In this document: one piece after another, positions 56,090 to 64,000 of the stretch
How positions within the stretch are numbered: the first letter of the stretch is position 1
How the letters are laid out: each line of letters starts with the position of its first letter
DNA from: Crotalaria pallida
Taxonomy: Eukaryota; Streptophyta; Magnoliopsida; Fabales; Fabaceae
NCBI GenBank assembly: GCA_037953625.1
Contig: CM075649.1
Span: forward strand, 99,949,290 to 100,013,289
Length of the DNA stretch: 64,000 nucleotides
Reading direction: 5' to 3'
Made by a program: the position numbers and the translations under genes
The notes under the pieces: model-generated
The model's database searches: none
Told to the model about the DNA's origin: nothing
What the model saw: only the letters and a program-made list of their open reading frames with translations

Positions 56090-57908
56090 TAGTGTGGCCT
56101 TAGTTCATTTCTTTCACTTCCATTTCATTTCTACACTTTCACTTCCAAACACAAAACACTCTAAGAGACTCATTCAACTCTTAGAGAAAGAAAAGAAAAG
56201 AAAAAGAGAGAGAGAAGAAAGAGAGGTGGCCGTGAGGTTGAAGGAGGAAGAGGAAGGAGGTTCTAAGCTTGATCAAGCCTTTCCCTTGTAGATCAAGAAT
56301 GTTAGGAACTAGAAGAACCAACCCTTTTCATGGTAGGATTTGAAGATCAAGAAAGAAGATTTGTAATAGTTTAGTTTTTCTCTTTTGTTTGTAGATCTAT
56401 TTCATTTTCTTCTTTGCATGTTAATTTTTATGATTTGAGAGATGAACTTATGAGTTGATCATCTTTAATTTTGGACTTTAAAGACTTAAAAATAATTTGT
56501 AATATGCTAGACTTGATGCTTGATGTTTTCGGTTGAGTTTTCTTAAAAGGATCTAATGTTTTTCTAACTAAAATCTTAAAGATCTAAAGAAAAGCTAAGG
56601 TTTTCATAAAGCCTAAAATAAATCTTTATTGCATGTCTATTTTCCTTTCTCTAAACCGTGATCTAAGTGTGTGTTTGTCGTTATTTGCAAGTAAATCTAT
56701 GATCTAAGTTTAATAAATAATAAAGTAAAATTATTTGGCTTTGCATGTTAAATCTTTTTACTAAACCATAACCTATGATGTGTTTCCATAATTATTTGTT
56801 GAATAAATATAAGATCTAAACTTGATTTGTGAAAGAGTTCAAGTTTCTAGTCTTGCATGTTGGTTTAATGATGTCCTTATTTGATTTATGTGTGTGCATG
56901 TTATTTTTTCAAGAGAAAAGATTGTGTTTTCTTTTTATGTATGATACAGTTTTTTTTAAGAAAGAAATTAAAGTAACAAGCTTTAAATTGATTTTTGAGT
57001 ATAGACATGTTTTAATTAAGTGTTTGATCTTGTGCATTTTTTGAGGCCATTCGGCCATGTTTGATTAAGTTAGAACCTATGCTTTTTATTTTGTGAAAAG
57101 TGGATGCATGTGTGTGTTAGGACTAGATCTAGTGATTTTATGTTCATGCATGTCATTTTCATAAAGTTAAAAATTAAATCTTTATTTTTGGTTGAGAAAA
57201 GTCATAATCTTGAGTTTATTTTGTGTATGTTAAAAATGTTTGGAAAAGGTTTTATTTTAATAATGTTGATGCATGTTTATGTGAATAAATGATGTAATGT
57301 ATTACTTAATATGGTTTGTTACGTTGAAAAATAGTTGTGAAAGCTTGCATGAATAGATGATTAATTTTGTGACTTTGTGTGTGTGTTAAAAAAATGAATG
57401 AAAAACCTTGTCTCTTTATAAGTTGACTTTCGGCCATCCTAGGAAGAAATAGGAAGCTAGGCTTGTTCCTCATTTAGATTGAATTTATGATGAATCTATT
57501 TTAATATAAGAGTTTTAAAAGTGTTTGCATGCCATGATTAAGTTTTGAAAGAAAATGTATGTGAATCTTTGGAATGATTTGTGATTTAAATTGTTGTTGT
57601 GATTTAAGCTTTGAAAATGAATTAAAATTGTTAATTTTTCCTTTTGATGCTCTCGGTTTTAACCCCAAAATAAAGAAAATGATTTCATGATTCTATGTTT
57701 TTATTTGTGCATTAAATCCTTGCAATATTATACATATATAACTCGGTCTATGCATGTGCATGTAGTTAGAAAATTATCTTCATGAAATAACTTTTGAAAA
57801 TGGCTATGTTTCTAGATGCATAATGCTATGTGAAAGTGATGTATGATTTCTTTTATCTTTTTGGTTTTAGAAATAAAAATGAATAAGTTTATTTGATTGC
57901 GTGAAAAG

Positions 57909-58365
57909 TGTAACACCCCAAAATTTTAATCCTGGATTAATGGAATATTAATTATAAAGTTTATTATAATTAATTATTTCTATTTTTAATCTTTTATTAA
58001 AACCTGTGTTTATATTATTAGAATTTATTTTAATAAATATATTTATGCATGAAATAGGTATTTTTTCATATTAGTCCCTGGGTTGGAACCTAGAAGCAAT
58101 TATAGGAAAGATTTTGGAGGGAAAGTAAATAAAATAATTATTTTTCAAAACTGGGCAAAATACTCGAGTATTTTCTGGAATACTCGAGTATTCTGGGTCA
58201 AACTGCACGAGTTAGTGCGTTTGCTGAGTCACCATGAACGATTCCGTGTCGTTGACACGAAATCGTCTCCTTGCCAACGCCCTGGGTGGCGTGTCGTCAC
58301 GCATGAACACCCTCCATGTCTATTTAAGCCCTTCATCAACAAGATTGAAGACTTTGTTGATGGAA
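57909..58365 (+). repeat. C 5' LTR, first 457 bp only
   Basis: It aligns without gaps to 59824-60280 with about six or seven substitutions. It contains the palindrome pair TACTCGAGTA at 58161 and 58181 (20 apart). Homology ends at TGATGGAA. Confidence 0.9.
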
Positions 58366-59823
58366 GTATGCTGCAGTACGACCCGGCGGAAGGTTCAAAC
58401 AGGTGAAGTTTAGAATGGATTAGGTCCGAACCTCTAACCAGCTATCAAGTATTAATGCATAAGGAATTTTCTCAATATTGGACAACGTATGTGGAATTTA
58501 TAAGTATAATGGATGAGCATAAGAGGTTGGTAGAATGAGTGACCAAAACCAGTATAAGAGGGACTTGGGAAAAAGGAAGTGAAAGGTAGTTAAGAAAATT
58601 AATTATGAAGGAATGACAAAATTAAGGGAACCCCGATCCTGAGAATTATAAAGTATGTTAATGAGAAGTAAGAGTTTGCCCAACTCCGTGTGTAGGAAAT
58701 GAAGTGCGTTACTTTGGACTAGATAGTGGTATACCTGGGACATTCGGTTGCAGCTGTAAAAGACTGCGAGTTTAATTCACCAGATTCAGCAAGGGTTAAG
58801 AGTAAGAAGGGAATGGTCGTCAAGCGAGTTGAGTTTGGACGGGTGTCCAACCTTTTAGGATGAGAGTTATATCTACGTATAGGTAACCTGAGTTATCCTT
58901 TCTCTAATCGGAATTAACGTAATCAATGTTTTCGATTGCGTTAATTAAATCGTTTGTAATCTGGAAACCTGAGCAGATCTTTAATTGGAATTCCGGTGAT
59001 CAAAACGCTTATCACAGTTGGATGTGATAAATATCTTTGGGCACTACAGAAAGAGGAAGATTAGTTAAGACTAGAGGGATTAACAACCACCGGGATAGGA
59101 CAAGTATTTGTCTCCCCAACGGAAATTTCTCTAGAATTGACAATCTGTCTAAGTCTGATAGTGGCAATAACACTCCTTATGTGTAAGTTCATCCAACTTA
59201 AAGATATATCGTATAATCTTTCTTGAGAAAGATTATATCTCTAAGGAATGATTTTATTATTAATGGTTTGAATATTAGGACTGATCACCCTAATGTTTGT
59301 AACTATTAAGGAATAAAGTCATATAAATGATTCGTTGATCGGGCGTGAGTGATCAGAGTGCGCAGCGGGAAAAGTTTTTCATCGACGCATGTATTGCAAA
59401 ATGTTTTAAATTTAAGATATGTAGTTGAAATGTGTTTTTCAGAAAAGTTTTCCCTCAAAAAGCTTATGCAGAAATGTTTTTTTTTAAAAAAAAAAATATG
59501 TATGTTATCCGGAAAGGTTTTTCTTTGAACTGATTATGAAATAATTTTCGAGGAAATTTAAGAAAACTCTTTCTGTGGAAAAGTTGCGACATGCTTTCAA
59601 ACACAAAGGTATTATTTGAGGAAAGTTTTATTTTTTTTAAATGTTTAGTGAAACAGTTTGAGACGGGAAATTTAAAGGAACATAAGAAAATTCTTTTAAG
59701 TGGGGAAGAATTTTCCTAAAGGATATTTTGAGAAACGATAAGATAGTCTTTATTTAATTTTAAGAAAGTGTAATTTTGAAGAGTGAATTTCGGGGACGAA
59801 ATTCATTTTAAGTGGGGAAGTAG
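58366..59823 (+). mobile_element. C interior remnant, non-coding
   Basis: There is no gag or pol motif. Bases from about 58850 match the interior of A (39890-40730). A T9A11 homopolymer junction is at about 59477-59497. Confidence 0.7.
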
Positions 59824-60075
59824 TGTAACACCCCAAAATTTTAATCCTGGATTAATGGAATATTAATTATAAAGTTTATTATAATTAATTATTTCTATTT
59901 TTAATCTTTTATTAAAACTTGTGTTTATATTATTAGAATTTATTTTAATAAATATATTTATGCATGAAATAGGTATCTTTGCATATTAGTCCCTGGGTTG
60001 GAACCTAGAAGCAAATATAGGAAAGATTTTGGAGGGAAAGTAAATAAAATAATTAATTTTCAAAACTGGGCAAAA

Positions 60076-60105
60076 TACTCGAGTATTTTCTGGAATACTC
60101 GAGTA
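60076..60105. promoter_or_regulatory. Promoter-proximal palindrome pair in C 3' LTR
   Basis: TACTCGAGTA at 60076-60085 and 60096-60105, exactly 20 bases apart, about 130-160 bases before the TATA-like box. Each sits in a longer AATACTCGAGTATT palindrome. Confidence 0.6.
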
Positions 60106-60235
60106 TTCTGGGTCAAACTGCACGAGTTAGTGCGTTTGCTGAGTCACCATGAACGATTCCGTGTCGTTGACACGAAATAGTCTCCTTGCCAACGCCCTGG
60201 GTGGCGTGTCGTCACGCATGAACACCCTCCATGTC

Positions 60236-60243
60236 TATTTAAG
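60236..60243 (+). promoter_or_regulatory. TATA-like box of C 3' LTR
   Basis: TATTTAAG, at the position of TATAAATAG in A and G. The copy in the 5' LTR is at about 58321. Confidence 0.5.
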
Positions 60244-61141
60244 CCCTTCATCAACAAGATTGAAGACTTTGTTGATGGAATTGTGAAACTTGCTCAAGTT
60301 AGGGTTCTGAAATTGTATTCTTCGATTCTCCCTCTGTGTTCAGTTTCAAATCACAAATTATACACCAATACAAAGCTCACATCACGAGCTTTGTATAGAC
60401 ATAAAGATTGTGAGCTGAGAGTGAGTGTGTCGTTAGAATCGAAGTTGGGAAGTCAAGGTTTGTTTGCTGTCATCAGTTCTGGGAGCTCACTTTGATCATT
60501 GATTGTGGTAAGCTCACGAATCCCTGAGTCTCAAATTCGATTCCTTTAGTTAGATTATGTTGTATAGAGTCTAGAAATCTAATTTTCCCCAATTCTTATC
60601 TTTGTTTCATGGGTGAACCAATTCGATTTTGGTGGTGCACTCAAAACTGTTCTGCATGTTGGTGCTTAAAGTGATTTTTGGTGCTGTGGAGCTTTTCTTT
60701 GGAATTCTCTGTTTGATTCACGTCTGAGAGGTAAGGGGAAGTAAATTTCGTACACTAGATAGAGTTTAAATTCCATTAAATGCATTAGAGAGCCACCAAG
60801 AGGCTCTAGGGGCTTAGATTGAATAGGAACTTTGGTTTGGAGACCAAGTCATGCTCTAAAACTGTGTTGAGCAAGTTCTAAATCATGCATGCAAGCTTAA
60901 ATGACCATTGTTTCATGAGTGTGATGTTTATTTTTCAATTTGAGGTATTGAATTGCCAAATTGAGTATTTTATGCATTAATGGTTGATTCTCTGTCAAAT
61001 CTGTTATTTGATATGAAATGAATGTTGTCCAATGTTCAAATTATGACATGTTAACTCTGTTAATCCTTGGAATGGACTGGAAATGAGTAGAAATGAAAAT
61101 GGTATGTTGAAACTAAGATTTCAGTGTTTTCTGCTGCGAAA

Positions 61142-61467
61142 CACTCGAGTATTAGACCAGGTACTCGAGTAAAACGTTTGTAAAACAATGTAATTTGAGC
61201 AAGAACACTCGAGTATTGTGTCTGGTACTCGAGTATCGAGCAAGACCTGAGGACATGTTAAGGCAAACCACTCGAGTAATGCAGGGGTGACTCGAGTATT
61301 CTGGAAATCATGATGAACACTCGAGTAACCCATGAACTACTCGAGTAATTTATTGAATTTGAAACCCAGATCCTCAGAAAGTCATGAACACTCGAGTAAT
61401 TTTAAGAATACTCGAGTAATCTGGAAAAGTTGAAAAACACTCGAGTATGCTGAATTATACTCGAGTA
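61142..61467. repeat. Six palindrome pairs (ACTCGAGTA) in C 3' LTR
   Basis: Pairs start at 61142/61162, 61206/61226, 61269/61289, 61318/61338, 61389/61409 and 61438/61458. Every pair is exactly 20 bases start to start. The first member of each pair is CACTCGAGTA and the second TACTCGAGTA (once GACTCGAGTA). The 10-base spacers differ in sequence. Confidence 0.95.
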
Positions 61468-61699
61468 ATTTACCCAGAACCTGAGAAACACCATTTTCAA
61501 TTCTAACTCAATTGGTTAAGGATTTCATAACCATAATCCAAGGGATCTGAACTTAAGAGGAATTGATTAATATGGATACACCGTTTGGATGACGGTCCGT
61601 TTGGATGACGGAATGTGCCTAGGTGGCATGTAATATATTAATCAATTTCCTTCAATCTTAAAAATGATGCATTCATTTGGAGTTTGGATGGTAAGTCGT

Positions 61700-61960
61700 T
61701 TATCATGTTTTGGTAACATGAGGAGGGCCTCTGGGAGTGCCAATACGCTTGCTTGATGACACGTCGTTGACGTGGTCGGCTGAGTGGATGCCGATACGGT
61801 TATACCATTTGGATGATGGGCCGTTCGGATGATGGTACGTTGCTCGGGTGGCACGTTATAACATTGCTCGGGTGTCATTGATTCCAAGCTTGTCGTGTAC
61901 ATTCTTGGTGAATGTACGAACTGTTGTATACCTAGGAATACAACGCACTGGTGAGTGCTG
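61700..61960 (+). repeat. Small hairpins in C 3' LTR
   Basis: Stems CATGTT/AACATG (61704-61720), CACGTC/GACGTG (61760-61774), GTACATTC/GAATGTAC (61898-61918) and GTTGTAT/ATACAAC (61923-61944). They occupy the place of the TGG-loop array in A and G. Confidence 0.75.
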
Positions 61961-62217
61961 GGTTGTCAGGGATGGACGTCAAAGAGTGACATAGAATGAT
62001 GGAGATAGGCATGAGAGCTAGATTCATGCATCATGCCACTCATTTGAATTAAGTGTGATAAATGAAACAAGTATGAGCATCCTAATTGCATTCAATAACT
62101 GCTAAGTGCTAAATGTGATTGTTGTTCATTGTTGCATATTTACATATTCATATTGTGCAAATTTATACTCTGTTGATTATGTGTATAGAAATGCTTACCC
62201 CTATGCCCTTGTAGGTG

Positions 62218-62690
62218 ATGTCACGTTACATCGCTTGCGTCGAGATCCGGCCACTTTTTAGTGGCATATGGATCTACGAGGATCACCGAGCGATCTTCGA
62301 GGGAGAGGTAGAGGTTATCTTCTACCATCCCAACTCGATGGTCCGGTTTCATCCTCATAGATTTAGGATTCCCATCATGTACACTATGCACGTACCCCTC
62401 TTTTATACTTACCATGGACCACCTCCCACACGACCAACTCGCTCGTATCATAGTTTTTATTTTCAATCTACCCGCTCACACCCTTTTACTTCGAGAGTCG
62501 TCCGCGAGGAGACTCCCCCTTCTGATCCGCGAGGAGTCCAGTCAGGGTTTCACCATCACCTGACCCAGTACCCAGTGGTAGGGTACACTCTCCCTCGGAT
62601 GAGATCGAGGAGGATCCGGTGGAGGACGAGAGTGGGAGCGAGCCTGTCGTGCATTCTACTGGGAGTGATGGGAGGGACGATGACCCCTAG
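62218..62690 (+). pseudogene. LTR-encoded conserved ORF in C, one frameshift near its middle
   Basis: ATG at 62218 follows TGCCCTTGTAGGTG, a splice-acceptor-like sequence shared with G. The frame (open to 62775) carries the block GIWIYEDHRAIFEGEVE and HRFRIP, then FYTY.GPPP and RVVREETPP as in G. Between about 62525 and 62570 the frame differs from G. The acidic tail (DPVEDES) continues in another frame to a TAG at 62688-62690. The last part of the open frame to 62775 is therefore probably not the ancestral tail. An intact ancestor would have been roughly 155-165 residues. It is unknown in function, with no signal peptide or membrane segment seen. Confidence 0.55.
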
Positions 62691-62775
62691 GTATGTGCAT
62701 ATGGTACGTGATGAGGATCAGTGGATCCGATGTGTGGAGGCTGTGGAGGATACTTTGCTGCTACTGATGCTTTGA

Positions 62776-63422
62776 TGATGATGCTACTACTACCTTACTA
62801 CTTATGTTCATTGGAGACTACTGCTATCACTACTACTACATCTGATGCTGCCGGATCTACGTGACCACTCCTAGAGTCCATATTTTGTTATGTATATATT
62901 ATGTAGATATACTTTTGAGTACTCTAGGCTATGGTTATATGAGGATGTAGATCTGTGATGGACTTGTAAATGGTTCTTGGAGACTGATGATGGGACTATG
63001 TAGACATGGCTCTTTTCATATATAAAATCTATGTTTGATATTATTACTAGTTGCATAGTCCTATAATTTCCGCTTACTCTGATTTAATCTATTTAAGAGT
63101 TCGGCTGTGAAAAGTATCCGATGGTATCCGTTTATCAATTAAAGCAAGGGGTAGCTTCATTCATTTTCTATTACATAAATATGATTTCAAGATACGAAGG
63201 TTACCCAATTCACTAAAAGGTTTTAGAACTTGTCGAACTCGATATAATTGTTTAAAAATGATTTCGAATTCCTTCTCCAAGAATTCCAAGTTTTAGGTTG
63301 TGCACCCGCTTTTCAAAGAAAATTGTATTTTCACATTTTCTTAATAATCACAAATCCATATATTATCCAATATTATAGCTTAAGTACTATATTATTTTTG
63401 GATAATCAAGAAGGGTGTCACA
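62776..63422 (+). repeat. 3' end of LTR C, non-coding
   Basis: A short CTACTACT-rich stretch (62780-62850), then AT-rich sequence to the LTR end. No gene seen. Confidence 0.6.
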
Positions 63423-64000
63423 AAAAGAATTCCTCTGTAATGTTGATTCACTGATTTTATGTTTTTGAAATTGATTTGTGATTAGAAAATAATAACCATG
63501 TGTGATTCGGTTTTTTTAAGTTAATTAAAAGATTAAGTTTAAATTATTTTCTTCAGAATAATTGAATTAATTAATGGTTTCGAATAATTAAAAAAAATGT
63601 GCCTTGCATTATGTGTGATTGTGAATGCTTTGAATGCCTTGAAATCTTTATGTGATTGTCTTTTGTACTAATTGAATGTGTTAAATTGAAATTGTCCTGA
63701 ATTGTGATTGTGAAATTTATTTGGAACTGAAAATGTTTTATTTAAAAAGTATGATTTAAACAATTTAAATTAATTTAAGATTTTTATGTGACCTTCTTTG
63801 ATTCATGTTTGATGATGTTATGAAGTTTAGAAATTAAATAAATCAATTGATTGGTTTTGAAGTTTTACCTTCTTGAATCCTTGTATTTGATTTAAGAAAG
63901 ATTTTCAAAGAGTTGTTTTCTTAGGATTTCATTCAATGTTTAAAGAAAATGATTTTTTCAACCAAAGTGTTTTAAATTAAGAGAAATGGATTTTGTTTTG

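Larger units (their letters stand above)
57909..63422 (+). mobile_element. C: deleted LTR element related to A, TSD AAAAG
   Basis: It starts TGTAACACCCC at 57909, ends GTGTCACA at 63422, and is flanked by AAAAG (57904-57908 and 63423-63427). The 5' LTR stops after 457 bases (58365) and joins interior sequence, so most of the 5' LTR, the PBS and all coding interior are deleted. The remaining interior is 58366-59823, with PPT AAGTGGGGAAGTAG before 59824. The 3' LTR is complete (59824-63422, 3599 bp). Confidence 0.93.
59824..63422 (+). repeat. C 3' LTR (complete, 3599 bp)
   Basis: It carries one promoter-proximal palindrome pair, a TATA-like box, six further palindrome pairs (61142-61467), small hairpins (61704-61945) and a conserved frame (62218-62690). 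The order is the same as in LTRs A and G, although the primary sequence has diverged. Confidence 0.92.
55162..64000 (+). mobile_element. B: long LTR of T1/T2 type inserted in A (right end outside window)
   Basis: It starts TGTAACACCCCGC at 55162 after AATGA. The pieces 55162-57908 and 63428-64000 are continuous once C and one AAAAG are removed. Contents resemble the T1/T2 LTRs: a TATA region, a purine-rich GAGAGAAAG leader, then AT-rich non-coding sequence with CATGCATG-type stretches. No PBS or coding region is reached before the window ends. The GT/AT-rich microsatellite at about 55745-55812 lies in it. Short frames at 56073-57292 show no domain. Confidence 0.75.

Noticed and set aside
58083..58406. 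107-codon frame at the start of C
   Set aside because: Most of it lies in the LTR promoter region with the palindrome pair. The same frame in the 3' LTR stops after 60 codons.
1..64000. tRNA, rRNA or host protein-coding genes
   Set aside because: I looked for cloverleaf A/B boxes, conserved rRNA blocks and multi-exon host domains on both strands. Nothing convincing remained once transposon and viral sequence was assigned.

Overview
This window looks like heterochromatin from a flowering plant, probably a eudicot (AT-rich). It is built almost entirely of transposable elements nested inside one another. I recognise no host protein gene, rRNA or tRNA gene. The evidence is structural: LTRs with TGTAACACCCC-type ends, primer-binding sites matching initiator-Met tRNA or the Athila/Tat type, polypurine tracts, 5-bp target-site duplications (TSDs), Ty3/gypsy gag-pol genes, and an endogenous caulimovirid (pararetrovirus).

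Layout. (1) 1-10574: minus-strand element T1 with giant LTRs (about 5.9 kb), only about 1.1 kb of non-coding interior, and a 5' LTR that has lost its promoter end. (2) 10589-10861: a Stowaway-like MITE. (3) 11656-12455: an 800-bp foldback with 350-bp arms. (4) about 13170-30393: a decayed caulimovirid (upstream ORF, VAP-like, capsid, polymerase, start of the ORF VI-like gene), cut in the reverse transcriptase by a 13.2-kb insertion, 15935-29108. That insertion is solo LTR T2 (TSD AATTG), which itself carries non-autonomous element D (16797-23741). (5) The ORF VI-like gene is cut at 30394 by Tekay/Del-like element A. Its 5' LTR holds solo LTR G (31693-35268, TSD AGTAC). Its 3' LTR holds solo LTR F (42740-53524, TSD ATATG), which holds a nearly intact Athila-like element E (43367-53508, TSD GTCGG). 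(6) From 55162 the 3' LTR of A is cut again by LTR B, which holds element C (57909-63422, TSD AAAAG). A and B run past the right edge.

The most unusual content is inside the long LTRs rather than in gag-pol. Related LTRs A, G and C share one order: a pair of 10-bp palindromes 20-21 bp apart upstream of a TATA box, more such pairs downstream, an array of small hairpins whose two arms vary together, and (in G and C) a conserved small reading frame just after a splice-acceptor-like sequence. LTR T2 has an analogous hairpin array with a different constant loop. Together these suggest that the LTRs act as transcription units with RNA structure and a protein of their own. I do not know this arrangement as a described system.

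Only element E has long, nearly complete genes (gag, protease, RT, RNase H, integrase), with two visible lesions and LTRs of equal length. All other coding content is broken. The nesting gives a relative order of events: virus, then T2 and A, then D, G, F and B, then E and C.
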